From positions 61,262-125,261 of the forward strand of contig JAEYYB010000180.1 of assembly GCA_023430975.1 (NCBI GenBank): a stretch of 64,000 nucleotides of DNA. Reading direction: 5' to 3'. The notes under the pieces were generated by a model. The model ran no database searches, was not told the DNA's origin, and was given only the letters and a program-made list of their open reading frames with translations. Numbering within the stretch: the stretch's first letter is position 1; each line of letters starts with the position of its first letter. The DNA comes from Bacillota bacterium (GTDB lineage: Bacteria > Bacillota > Clostridia > Acetivibrionales > DSM-2933). Below are positions 53,619 to 62,479 of the stretch, piece by piece. The position numbers and the translations under genes are program-made.

Positions 53619-54329
53619 TTGGCTATTTATGCTATTTCAGATCTTCATCTGGCCATATCCATAGACAAACCTATGGATGTGTTTGGATGGAAATGGTCTA
53701 ATTATATGGAGAAGCTGAAAATCAATTGGTTGGAGACAATAACGGATGATGATATTGTAATTATTCCGGGGGATATATCATGGGCAACTTATATTGATCA
53801 GGCTAAAGCGGATTTTGAGTTTATTGAAAGCCTCCCTGGAAGAAAAATAATTTCCAAGGGCAACCATGACTATTGGTGGACAACTCACAGCAAGCTGCAG
53901 CAATTCCTTACTGCTAATGGGTTTAGAACAATTGAGTTTATGCAGAATAACAGCTATAATCTGGGCAGTGCAATTGTGTGCGGCACAAGAGGGTGGATCA
54001 GTCCCGGAGATGACGGATTTGGCAGCGATGACAGAAAGATTTATAACAGAGAGGTACAAAGGTTGGAACTATCACTTAAAAGTGCATCTCTAGGGGATGG
54101 GAAATATATAGTCGTTGCAATGCATTATCCGCCGTTCAATTCTAAAAAGGAGCCTACAGGCTTTGTAGAATTGATGTGCCAATACAATGTTAATCTATGT
54201 ATATATGGTCATTTACATGGGGAAAGTTATAAAAATGCAGTAGTTGGGAATAATAACGGACTGGAGTTCAAATTTATATCGGCTGACTATCTTGATTTTA
54301 AACCAATAAAAATATGTGAAAATGATTAA
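53619..54329 (+). CDS. Metallophosphoesterase
   Basis: A 236-residue calcineurin-like phosphoesterase. Metal-binding motifs: ISDLHLA (D-x-H), IIPGDISWA (GD), SKGNHDYWW (GNHD/E), MHYPPF and YGHLHGE (GHxH). Together these make the dinuclear metal site. The substrate is unknown; relatives act on cyclic nucleotides, lipid heads or proteins. Start is TTG behind aaggggaa. It stands alone between uvrC and tig. Confidence 0.88.
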   Translation: MAIYAISDLHLAISIDKPMDVFGWKWSNYMEKLKINWLETITDDDIVIIPGDISWATYIDQAKADFEFIESLPGRKIISKGNHDYWWTTHSKLQQFLTANGFRTIEFMQNNSYNLGSAIVCGTRGWISPGDDGFGSDDRKIYNREVQRLELSLKSASLGDGKYIVVAMHYPPFNSKKEPTGFVELMCQYNVNLCIYGHLHGESYKNAVVGNNNGLEFKFISADYLDFKPIKICEND

Positions 54330-54529
54330 AAAATTCATGCGTTATTATTGGAATTTGAGAATGTTTTATGTTATAATGGAATGACTGTTTTATAGACCAA
54401 TGGTATTGATTTATTTAGAGCTTGAATGATTAAATTGACTATAACGATTATTACCGGTTTTCATGGCAGACATCTGCAAATTTACTGGTGTAGATAAAAA
54501 TTACATATAATGGGAGGATTGGCGTTAAG

Positions 54530-55816
54530 ATGAACGTTAAAATTGAGAATATCGAAAAAAATGTTATTCAATTGGAGATTGAGGTGGATGCAGCCAAATT
54601 TGAAGAAGGAATGCAAAAATCATTTTTAAAGAATGCATCAAAATTCAATGTTCAAGGATTTAGAAAAGGAAAGGCACCTAGACATATAGTTGAAAGAGCA
54701 TATGGTGAAGGTGTATTGTATGAGGATGCTATTAACATAATTTGTCCGGAAGCATATGAAGCAGCAGTCACCGAAAATAATATAGATCCTGTTGACAAGC
54801 CTGAAGTTGATATAAAGCAAATTGGAAGTGGACAAAATCTCATTTTTACTGCAAAGGTTACAGTTAAGCCTGAGGTTGAGTTAGGTGAATATAAAGGCGT
54901 GGAAGTTCAAAAAGTTGAAGCAAATGTAACAGATGAAGATGTTGAAAATGAATTTAAAGCAGTAGTTGAAAAAAGTGCTAGAATAGTTTCTGCTGAAGAT
55001 AGAGTTATAGAAGATGGAGATATGGCGGTTATCGATTTTGAAGGGTTCATTGACGGTGTTGCATTTGAAGGCGGTAAGGGCGAAAACTATAGCCTTAAGA
55101 TAGGATCAGGCCAGTTCATACCTGGATTTGAAGAGCAGCTTATCGGTTCAAAAGCAGGAGATGAAGTTGATGTTAATGTTACATTCCCTGAAAACTATGG
55201 TAAAGAAGACTTAGATGGCAAAGCTGCACTTTTCAAAGTTAAGATTAACGATGTTAAAATAAAGGAATATCCAGAAATAGATGATGAGTTTGCACAGGAT
55301 ATAAGCGAGTTTGACACTTTAGCTGAATACAAGGAAGATTTAAAGAAGAAGCTTGTTGAAAGAGCTGAAGCAAATGCAAAACATGAAACTGAAACAGCAC
55401 TGTTGGATAAAATAGCTGAAAGCACTACTGTGGATATTCCAGAAGTAATGATTAACCAGCAAATAGATATTTTGATACGTGATTTTGATATGAGACTTAG
55501 ATATCAAGGGCTTGATATCAATAGATATATGAGTGCATATGGTATTTCCCAGGATGCTATAATAGAGCAATTCAGATCAAGAGCTGAGAAGGATGTTTTA
55601 AACCAACTTGTAATTGATAAAATTGCTGATTTGGAGAAAATAGAAGTTTCTCAAGAAGAAATTGATGAAGAAATAAAAAAACTTGCAGGAAATTATAAAC
55701 AAGATGAGGAAGATTTTAAGAAACATTTAAAAGATGACGATATAGAATATATTAAGAAAGATTTGGCAGTTGTGAAAACAATCAATTTCCTCATGGAAAA
55801 TGCAAAGGTTGTTTAA
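54530..55816 (+). CDS. tig: Trigger factor
   Basis: A 428-residue ribosome-bound chaperone: N-terminal ribosome-binding domain with FNVQGFRKGKAPRHIVE (the G-F-R-x-G-K signature), central FKBP-type prolyl isomerase domain (DMAVIDFEGFIDGVAFEGGKG...FIPGFEEQLIGSKAGDE), and C-terminal helical arms. Start behind gggaggatt. It begins the conserved tig-clpP-clpX-lonB series. Confidence 0.96.
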   Translation: MNVKIENIEKNVIQLEIEVDAAKFEEGMQKSFLKNASKFNVQGFRKGKAPRHIVERAYGEGVLYEDAINIICPEAYEAAVTENNIDPVDKPEVDIKQIGSGQNLIFTAKVTVKPEVELGEYKGVEVQKVEANVTDEDVENEFKAVVEKSARIVSAEDRVIEDGDMAVIDFEGFIDGVAFEGGKGENYSLKIGSGQFIPGFEEQLIGSKAGDEVDVNVTFPENYGKEDLDGKAALFKVKINDVKIKEYPEIDDEFAQDISEFDTLAEYKEDLKKKLVERAEANAKHETETALLDKIAESTTVDIPEVMINQQIDILIRDFDMRLRYQGLDINRYMSAYGISQDAIIEQFRSRAEKDVLNQLVIDKIADLEKIEVSQEEIDEEIKKLAGNYKQDEEDFKKHLKDDDIEYIKKDLAVVKTINFLMENAKVV

Positions 55817-55923
55817 TAACTCTTTTATCAATTTGTTTATTGCTTTTTATTTAACAAAAATTAGTTTTTAATCCATCCATAAGTGGGAAATAATATAATA
55901 TAATAAAAAAGGAGGCCAACGCA

Positions 55924-56505
55924 ATGAGTCTTGTTCCAATAGTTGTAGAGCAAACTAACCGAGGTGAGAGGTCGTATGATATTTATTCAAGACTTCTAAA
56001 GGATAGGATAATAGTTTTAAGCGATGAAGTTAATGATGTTACTGCAAGTCTTATAGTTGCACAGATGCTTTTCTTAGAAGCGGAAGATCCAGACAAGGAT
56101 ATACAGTTCTATATAAATAGTCCGGGAGGATCAGTTACATCCGGGTTTGCAATTTATGATACAATGCAGCATGTTAGGCCTGATGTTTCTACTATATGTG
56201 TCGGTATGGCGGCAAGTATGGGAGCATTTTTATTATCGGCAGGAACAAAAGGGAAAAGGTTTGCACTTCCAAATGCAGAAATAATGATACACCAACCTTT
56301 AGGCGGTGTACGTGGGCAAGCTACTGATATAAAGATTCATACGGAATGGCTGCTCAAAATAAAAAGTAAGCTGAACAGGATTTTAAGTGAAAACACAGGC
56401 AAACCTCTTGATATCATAGAAAAAGATGTTGAGAGAGACTTTTTCATGTCGGCAGAAGATGCAAAAGCTTACGGCTTAGTGGACGAAGTTATGTATAGAA
56501 GATAA
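55924..56505 (+). CDS. clpP: ATP-dependent Clp protease proteolytic subunit
   Basis: A 193-residue serine protease: INSPGGSVTSGFAIYDTM, catalytic Ser in GMAASMGAFLLSAG, His in MIHQPLGGVRGQ and Asp in EKDVERDFFMSAEDA. It forms the barrel that ClpX and ClpA/C feed. Start behind aaggagg; clpX follows 13 bases downstream. Confidence 0.97.
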   Translation: MSLVPIVVEQTNRGERSYDIYSRLLKDRIIVLSDEVNDVTASLIVAQMLFLEAEDPDKDIQFYINSPGGSVTSGFAIYDTMQHVRPDVSTICVGMAASMGAFLLSAGTKGKRFALPNAEIMIHQPLGGVRGQATDIKIHTEWLLKIKSKLNRILSENTGKPLDIIEKDVERDFFMSAEDAKAYGLVDEVMYRR

Positions 56506-56518
56506 TAAATGAGGTGGA

Positions 56519-57817
56519 ATGATGTCCAGATATGATGAAAAGAAGCAGCTTAAATGTTCATTCTGCGGCAAAACTCAGGAACAGGTCAAGAGGTTGGTGG
56601 CAGGTCCTGGGGTATATATTTGCGATGAGTGCATAGAATTATGCTCCGAAATTATCGAAGAAGAATTTGAAGATATAAAGGCTGATACTGACCTTAGTGA
56701 AATACCCAAACCAAAGGATATAAAAGCCATTCTTGATCAGTATGTAATCGGTCAGGAAGGTGCGAAGAAATCCTTATCTGTTGCTGTTTATAACCATTAT
56801 AAAAGGATTGGCTCAGATATTAAGGGCAGTGATACCGAATTGCAGAAGAGTAATATTGTTATGCTTGGTCCTACAGGATCAGGTAAAACGCTTCTTGCTC
56901 AGACTCTGGCAAGGATATTGAATGTACCTTTTGCGATTGCAGACGCTACTTCTTTGACTGAAGCAGGTTATGTTGGGGAAGATGTTGAAAACATACTTCT
57001 CAAGCTGATACAAGCGGCAGACTATGATATTGAAAAGGCCGAAAAGGGTATAATTTATATTGATGAAATTGACAAAATTGCCAGAAAGTCTGAAAACCCA
57101 TCCATAACAAGAGATGTTAGTGGTGAGGGAGTTCAGCAGGCACTTTTAAAAATCCTGGAAGGTACAGTTGCATCGGTACCTCCCCAAGGTGGAAGAAAGC
57201 ATCCGCATCAGGAGTTCATTCAGATTGATACCACGAATATACTCTTTATTTGTGGAGGTGCTTTTGACGGTATCGATAAGATTATACAAAATAGAATTGG
57301 AAAGAAGTCATTAGGTTTTGGAGCAAAAATAGAAACTGCCAAGGAAAGGGATGTTAGTAATATCCTGCAGAACATTTTGCCGCAGGATCTCTTAAAGTTT
57401 GGATTAATACCCGAATTTGTAGGAAGACTTCCTGTTGTTGTAAAGCTGCATCCTCTTGATAAAGCAGCTCTGGTACAGATTCTCACAGAGCCGAAGAATG
57501 CACTTATCAAGCAATACCAAAAGCTCTTTGAGATGGATGATGTAATACTTGAGTTTGAGCCTGATGCTCTTGACGCTGTGGCAGAAAAGGCTATAGCGAG
57601 GAATACAGGTGCAAGAGGATTAAGGGCGATTCTTGAGGAAATTATGCTGGATGTCATGTATGATATTCCATCCTCTACAAATGTTGAAAAGTGCACCATT
57701 AACAGAGATTCAGTTGAAAATAATGGAACTCCAACTATGGTGATCAATGAGAACAAGAAGCCTCTAAAAAAAACGTCGGGAAAGAAGTCTCGAATCAAAA
57801 GGGAATCAGTATCATAG
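56519..57817 (+). CDS. clpX: ATP-dependent Clp protease ATP-binding subunit ClpX
   Basis: A 432-residue AAA+ unfoldase: N-terminal zinc-binding domain CSFCGKTQEQVKRLVAGPGVYICDECIELC (four Cys), Walker A MLGPTGSGKTLLAQ, Walker B IIYIDEIDKIAR, pore loop GYVGEDVE and sensor 2 GARGLRAILEE. Start at either of two adjacent ATGs behind gaggtgg. The terminator follows at about 57843. Confidence 0.97.
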   Translation: MMSRYDEKKQLKCSFCGKTQEQVKRLVAGPGVYICDECIELCSEIIEEEFEDIKADTDLSEIPKPKDIKAILDQYVIGQEGAKKSLSVAVYNHYKRIGSDIKGSDTELQKSNIVMLGPTGSGKTLLAQTLARILNVPFAIADATSLTEAGYVGEDVENILLKLIQAADYDIEKAEKGIIYIDEIDKIARKSENPSITRDVSGEGVQQALLKILEGTVASVPPQGGRKHPHQEFIQIDTTNILFICGGAFDGIDKIIQNRIGKKSLGFGAKIETAKERDVSNILQNILPQDLLKFGLIPEFVGRLPVVVKLHPLDKAALVQILTEPKNALIKQYQKLFEMDDVILEFEPDALDAVAEKAIARNTGARGLRAILEEIMLDVMYDIPSSTNVEKCTINRDSVENNGTPTMVINENKKPLKKTSGKKSRIKRESVS

Positions 57818-57842
57818 ATGCGTAACGAGTAATAATAATTAT

Positions 57843-57876
57843 AAAAAGCGGACTGATTGAAGATCAGTTCGTTTTT
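57843..57876 (+). terminator. Intrinsic terminator after clpX
   Basis: aaaaagcggactgat and atcagttcgttttt pair with one bulge, followed by tattt. Confidence 0.85.
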
Positions 57877-57942
57877 ATTTATCCAAATATTAACATTGTT
57901 TATAACAGCATAAAATGACTTCCTATGCTAATAATAATACTT

Positions 57943-58046
57943 TAGGAATGTTAAAGAAATAACTTACCCTATATGTTTGTTTTCGAATTCACTTAATTTC
58001 GCGAACTCACTATCGCAAGGGTAAGTAATTCTTTAATCATCCATTA
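57943..58046. repeat. Family B palindromic element, diverged core
   Basis: Starts taggaatgttaaagaaataacttaccct and ends gggtaagtaattctttaatcatccatta. The outer arms and acttacc/ggtaagt are family B, but the inner palindrome is different (ttcgcgaa region). It lies in the clpX-lonB gap. Confidence 0.7.
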
Positions 58047-58079
58047 GGAAGGATTTATATTTTCCAAGGAGGTTATTTA

Positions 58080-59759
58080 ATGCTTACAGGTATTTTATTT
58101 TTTATACAATTTTTCTTTACTTTGATAATTGGGCTGTATTTTCTTAATCTTCTAAAGTCCCAACAAAGTAACAAAGGTGCGATTGAGAAAGAGTCAAAAA
58201 AGGAATTGGATAAGCTTAAAAGGCTTCGGGAAATAAAACTTACAGAACCGCTTTCAGAAAAGACCAGACCCGCTTCAATTAAGGATATTGTAGGGCAGGA
58301 GCAGGGCATAAAAGCACTTAGGGCTGCATTATGCGGTCCGAATCCTCAGCATGTAATTATCTATGGACCTCCTGGTGTAGGAAAAACTGCTGCGGCAAGG
58401 GTTATTCTTGAGGAAGCGAGACAAAGTCCAATCTCACCTTTTAAAAAAGAAGCAAAATTTGTTGAAATGGATGCAACCACTCTGAGATTTGATGAGAGAG
58501 GTATTGCCGATCCTCTTATAGGATCAGTGCATGACCCGATATATCAAGGAGCGGGTGCTTATGGTGCAGCAGGTGTGCCGCAGCCAAAGCCAGGGGCAGT
58601 AACCCGTGCACATGGCGGCATGCTGTTTTTAGATGAAATTGGAGAATTGCATCCCATACAGATGAATAAGCTTTTAAAGATACTTGAAGATAGAAAGGTA
58701 ATAATGGAGAGTGCTTATTATAGTTCAGAGGATAATAACATTCCTTCACATATACATGATATATTTCAAAAAGGCCTTCCTGCTGATTTCAGACTGGTTG
58801 GAGCAACGACGAGGCAAGCTGAGGAAATACCTGCAGCAATCAGGTCTAGATGCGTGGAAGTCTATTTCAGGCCTCTACAGGTTGATGAAGTATCGAAAAT
58901 TGCTAAAAATGCTGCCATAAGGGGTGGCTTTAAGACTGAGGAAGGTGTGGAGGAAGTTGTAGCAAAATACGCACAAAATGGAAGGGATGCGGTAAATATT
59001 ATTCAGATATCAGGTGGATCAGCATTGATTGAAGGCAGGGGTACAATTACCACAAAAGATGTTGAATGGGTAATTGAATTTGGAAGGTACAACCCGAGAG
59101 CAGAAAAGAAAGTAATTGCAGGAGAGTTTGTTGGATGCATTAACGGCCTTGCAGTATTAGGAAGCAGCACAGGAGTGCTTATTGATATTGAAGCCACAGC
59201 AATTGAAACAGAAGATGAAAAGGGTAAACTTACTGTTACAGGAATAATTGAAGAGGAAGAGCTGGATGGAAGAGGCCACAAATTAAAAAGGGCAGGGACT
59301 GCAAAATCATCAGTTGACAATGTTGTGACTGTCTTTAAAAAGGTGCTGGGGATAGACTGTAGAAAGTATGACATCCATCTTAATTTTCCTGGAGGTATGC
59401 CAATTGATGGTCCATCTGCAGGAATAGCAATTTTTGCAGCGATATATTCAGCAATAAATAACGTTCCTGTAAGCAGCGAGATTGCAATGACTGGGGAAAT
59501 ATCCATCAAGGGCAAGGTCAAGCCGGTAGGCGGAGTTACTGCAAAAGTTGAAGCTGCAAAGATGGCTGGAGTTAAAAAAGTGCTCATCCCAAAGGAAAAT
59601 TGGCAGGAAATATATAAAGACATAGGAATTGAAGTTATTCCGGTTGAGGATATCAATCAAGTCATTGAGCATGTAGAAAGTAAGGACAAAGAGGTTACTG
59701 ATGAAGTAATAATCCAGGGCCCGTCTTTAAACATATTGACAGCACAGGCACAACTGTAA
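58080..59759 (+). CDS. lonB: ATP-dependent protease LonB
   Basis: A 559-residue Lon-family protease without the long Lon N-domain. An N-terminal membrane segment (FFIQFFFTLIIGLYFLNLL) is followed by the AAA+ domain with Walker A YGPPGVGKTAAAR, Walker B MLFLDEIGEL, and sensor RLVGATTRQ. The protease domain has the Ser-Lys dyad: Ser in FPGGMPIDGPSAGIAIF and Lys in KVKPVGGVTAKVEAAKMAGVKKVLIP. In Bacillus, LonB is a forespore-linked protease. Start behind aaggaggtta. It closes the tig-clpPX-lonB series. Confidence 0.95.
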   Translation: MLTGILFFIQFFFTLIIGLYFLNLLKSQQSNKGAIEKESKKELDKLKRLREIKLTEPLSEKTRPASIKDIVGQEQGIKALRAALCGPNPQHVIIYGPPGVGKTAAARVILEEARQSPISPFKKEAKFVEMDATTLRFDERGIADPLIGSVHDPIYQGAGAYGAAGVPQPKPGAVTRAHGGMLFLDEIGELHPIQMNKLLKILEDRKVIMESAYYSSEDNNIPSHIHDIFQKGLPADFRLVGATTRQAEEIPAAIRSRCVEVYFRPLQVDEVSKIAKNAAIRGGFKTEEGVEEVVAKYAQNGRDAVNIIQISGGSALIEGRGTITTKDVEWVIEFGRYNPRAEKKVIAGEFVGCINGLAVLGSSTGVLIDIEATAIETEDEKGKLTVTGIIEEEELDGRGHKLKRAGTAKSSVDNVVTVFKKVLGIDCRKYDIHLNFPGGMPIDGPSAGIAIFAAIYSAINNVPVSSEIAMTGEISIKGKVKPVGGVTAKVEAAKMAGVKKVLIPKENWQEIYKDIGIEVIPVEDINQVIEHVESKDKEVTDEVIIQGPSLNILTAQAQL

Positions 59760-59812
59760 TGATTTTGGAACTATGTTAAGGCGTGAATGAAAAAATAATG
59801 GCTTTAATATAT

Positions 59813-59851
59813 ATGAAAAGTGTTAATAATCTTACATTATTCACTTTTCAT
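59813..59851 (-). repeat. Family A minimal derivative (39 bp, ends only)
   Basis: Reads atgaaaagtgttaataat, then cttacatt, then attcacttttcat. Both termini of a family A element are retained and about 58 bases of hairpin centre are missing. The break lies at a short att repeat, as expected for a slippage deletion. Confidence 0.8.
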
Positions 59852-60070
59852 ATAGTTCCAATTATATTTAATATAGAAGAAAATAACGACATATAATTTA
59901 TACATACAATAAAATTTTGCATTTTAGCATAATTTGCTATAAAATAGTTGTTGAATTTCAGTTCTTGAAGTTATTGACCGCTAGATTATCAATACTTTAG
60001 ATTTTGTATGAAATTTGTAAGTTATCTGTAAGGGAAATGTAAGGGAAATGTAAGATTAATAGTGTATGCT

Positions 60071-60172
60071 AAGGAATGATTGAAAAATCACTTACCGTTT
60101 TGAGCGTGTGTTAACGAGTTAAGTTAACACATAAGCGAAATTATACGGTAAGTTATATTTTCAACATGACTA
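60071..60172 (+). repeat. Family B palindromic element
   Basis: A 102-bp copy. Termini aaggaatgattg and caacatgacta; arms acttaccg and cggtaagt; inner palindrome gttaacgagttaagttaac. Very similar to the copy at 25700. Confidence 0.85.
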
Positions 60173-60206
60173 AAAATGCTAGTAATCTTAATCAAATTTA
60201 TTTTAT

Positions 60207-60303
60207 ATGAAAAGTGAATAATCTTTTACATTTGTCTATCGCAAATCCCGTTAAAGCGTTCGTTATTTGCTCTGACAAATGTAAGATTATTAACACTTTT
60301 CAT
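60207..60303 (+). repeat. Family A palindromic element
   Basis: A 97-bp copy with termini atgaaaagtg and cacttttcat, almost identical to the one at 26518. Flanked by tat on the left and ata on the right. Confidence 0.9.
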
Positions 60304-60336
60304 ATAGAAAGAGAATATTAACGAGGTGAGGGAATA

Positions 60337-61125
60337 ATGGATATTTTACAAGGTATTATTCTAGGAATAATACAGGGATTAACGGAGTTTTTACCAATAA
60401 GCAGTTCAGGACACTTAGTATTATTTCAGAAGATTTTCGGGCTTAAGGAAGGTGTCGCTACATTTGACATAGCTGTTCACCTTGCCACTCTTATTGCCGT
60501 AGTAGCAGTATTCAGAAAGGATATTATTGAAATAATTAAAAAGCCCTTCAGCAAGCTTACCCTTTTAATAGTGGTTGGAACAATTCCTACATTGGCTATT
60601 GCATTTGCTCTTAAAAATATTATTGAAGAGCTTTTGCACTCAGGTGCCTCATTAGGTGTTGAATTTTTAATTACGGGACTTATTCTGTGGTTTGCAGAAT
60701 CCATCAAGACCAAGGATAAAGGGGAAAAGGAAACAACTATGGCAGATGCAGTACTTATTGGTATTGCCCAGGGAATTGCGATTTTGCCTGCTATTTCAAG
60801 ATCTGGCCTCACCATTGCAGGTGCTTTATTCAGAGGTCTCAACAGGGAATTTGCTGCAAGGTTTTCATTCCTTTTGTCAATCCCAATTATTCTTGCTGCA
60901 GCAGCTGACGAAGGATTGGGCCTTATAAGAGACAAGTCTGCTGCACAAATTGAAATGATACCTTTGTTTCTAGGAATGGTAGCAGCTGCGATTTCGGGAT
61001 ACTTTGCAATTAAATTTATGCTGAAGATTCTATCGAAAGGTAATTTGAGAGTATTTTCATATTATGTTTTTGTATTAGGTGGATTGATTGTGCTAGATCA
61101 ATTGTTTTTCCACATATACTTTTAG
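60337..61125 (+). CDS. uppP: Undecaprenyl-diphosphatase (UppP/BacA)
   Basis: A 262-residue polytopic membrane enzyme: QGLTEFLPISSSGHLVLFQ near the N-terminus and PAISRSGLTIAGALFRGL in the second half (the family motif PG-x-SRSG with Ala for Gly). It dephosphorylates undecaprenyl diphosphate to recycle the peptidoglycan lipid carrier, and overexpression causes bacitracin resistance in other species. Start behind gaggtgagg. The start is 34 bases after the family A copy, so the promoter must lie in or before the repeat cluster. Confidence 0.94.
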   Translation: MDILQGIILGIIQGLTEFLPISSSGHLVLFQKIFGLKEGVATFDIAVHLATLIAVVAVFRKDIIEIIKKPFSKLTLLIVVGTIPTLAIAFALKNIIEELLHSGASLGVEFLITGLILWFAESIKTKDKGEKETTMADAVLIGIAQGIAILPAISRSGLTIAGALFRGLNREFAARFSFLLSIPIILAAAADEGLGLIRDKSAAQIEMIPLFLGMVAAAISGYFAIKFMLKILSKGNLRVFSYYVFVLGGLIVLDQLFFHIYF

Positions 61126-61176
61126 TGGTGTTAAGGAAATTCCTTAGCAGAGCATGTGTATAAGGGAGTTAAGGCC

Positions 61177-62205
61177 ATGGAGACAAAAAAAGATATACTT
61201 ATCATGGGAATTGAATCGAGTTGTGATGAAACTTCAGCATCGATTGTCTTAAACGGCAGGAAAGTTGTTTCAAATATAATATCTTCACAAATAAGCCTTC
61301 ATCAGAAGTATGGAGGAGTTGTTCCGGAAATTGCTTCAAGGAAGCATGTCGAACTGATGATTCCGGTTGTAGATGAGGCTTTGGATAAAGCAGGAATTAA
61401 GTTAAAGGATTTGGATGCCATTGGAGTTACATATGGACCAGGCCTTGTTGGTGCACTGCTGGTAGGACTTTCAGCAGCAAAAGGGCTGGCATTTGCTATA
61501 GACAAGCCCCTGATAGGAGTTCATCATATTGAGGGACATATTGCTGCAAATTATCTTCAGCATGAGGAATTGGAACCGCCTTTTGTGTGTCTTGTTGCTT
61601 CAGGTGGTCACAGTCATATAGTTTATGTGGAGGCTTATGATAAATTTCAAATATTGGGACAAACCAGGGATGATGCTGCTGGGGAGGCGTTTGATAAAAT
61701 AGCCAGAGCAATTGGCCTTGGATATCCGGGAGGTCCCCTTATTGACAAAGCTGCAGGTGAAGGAGACCCTAAAGCTATTAACTTCCCCAGGGTTTATTTT
61801 GACGGAGGTTCATTGGATTTCAGTTTCAGTGGGCTCAAAACTGCGGTGTTAAACTACTTGCATAACCTTTCTCAAAAAGGTGAGACATATGACATTAATG
61901 ATATATCCGCAAGCTTTCAGCAAGCTGTTGTGGATGTACTTGTTAAAAATACCGTAACTGCTGCAGTAAAAATGGAAGTAAATAAAATAACCCTCGCTGG
62001 CGGTGTAGCATCCAACAGATGTTTGAGAAAACAAATGAAGGAACATGCACAGGCCAAGGGTATAGAGGTTTTGTATCCAAGTCCGATATTATGCACGGAT
62101 AATGCAGCTATGATTGCATGTGCTGCATATTATGGATTTATTAACGGTGCTTTTTGTGATTTAAGATTAAATGCTATTCCAGGATTGAGATTGGGAGAAA
62201 AGTAG
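61177..62205 (+). CDS. tsaD: tRNA N6-threonylcarbamoyladenosine transferase TsaD
   Basis: A 342-residue ASKHA-fold enzyme. GIESSCDETSASIV, VPEIASRKHVE, metal-binding HHIEGH, ASGGHSHI and DDAAGEAFDKIAR are the conserved TsaD/Gcp motifs, and VASNRCLRKQMKE and PSPILCTDNAAMIA are in the second domain. With TsaB, TsaE and TsaC it makes t6A37 of ANN-decoding tRNAs. I use the ATG at 61177, with aagggagtt before it; the frame is open seven codons upstream to an ATG without a good site. Confidence 0.95.
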   Translation: METKKDILIMGIESSCDETSASIVLNGRKVVSNIISSQISLHQKYGGVVPEIASRKHVELMIPVVDEALDKAGIKLKDLDAIGVTYGPGLVGALLVGLSAAKGLAFAIDKPLIGVHHIEGHIAANYLQHEELEPPFVCLVASGGHSHIVYVEAYDKFQILGQTRDDAAGEAFDKIARAIGLGYPGGPLIDKAAGEGDPKAINFPRVYFDGGSLDFSFSGLKTAVLNYLHNLSQKGETYDINDISASFQQAVVDVLVKNTVTAAVKMEVNKITLAGGVASNRCLRKQMKEHAQAKGIEVLYPSPILCTDNAAMIACAAYYGFINGAFCDLRLNAIPGLRLGEK

Positions 62206-62222
62206 AAAAAATGCTCTTTATT

Positions 62223-62326
62223 TAGTCATGATCAAAAAATAACTTCCGCTATAAATTTCGCTCATGTGTTGACTTAACTCGTCAACACCCGCTCAAAAGC
62301 GGAAGTAATTTTTCATTCATACCTTA
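62223..62326 (-). repeat. Family B palindromic element, inverted
   Basis: A 104-bp copy. Arms aacttccgct and agcggaagt, inner gttgacttaactcgtcaac. It is the reverse complement of the copy at 10711 with few differences and starts 18 bases after the tsaD stop. Confidence 0.85.
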
Positions 62327-62479
62327 CATAATTCGACAAATAATTTTATGGCATAACAATGTTGATATGTTGAATTAATAGATGTGAATAATGTGGAAAT
62401 AATCTTGGACTACAGCAAAATATGACATATTTAGCTGTGTATAAGTATGTGGATAATGTGGATTACTGTTGGGGATAAC

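Larger units (their letters stand above)
59760..60336. other. Intergenic region between lonB and uppP, rich in repeats
   Basis: Holds a family B fragment (ttaaggcgtgaatgaaaaaataa near 59777), a 39-bp family A derivative (59813), a full family B copy (60071) and a full family A copy (60207). Between them is a short AT-rich stretch with no gene. This is the densest repeat cluster in the window. Confidence 0.65.

Noticed and set aside
57220..57798. Open frame of 192 codons on the minus strand inside clpX
   Set aside because: Shadow of the conserved ClpX frame; no family resemblance and no start signal.
59003..59656. Long open frame (217 codons) on the minus strand inside lonB
   Set aside because: Antisense to a clearly conserved protease domain, no ribosome binding site, low-complexity Ser/Pro/Ile composition typical of a reverse-frame shadow.
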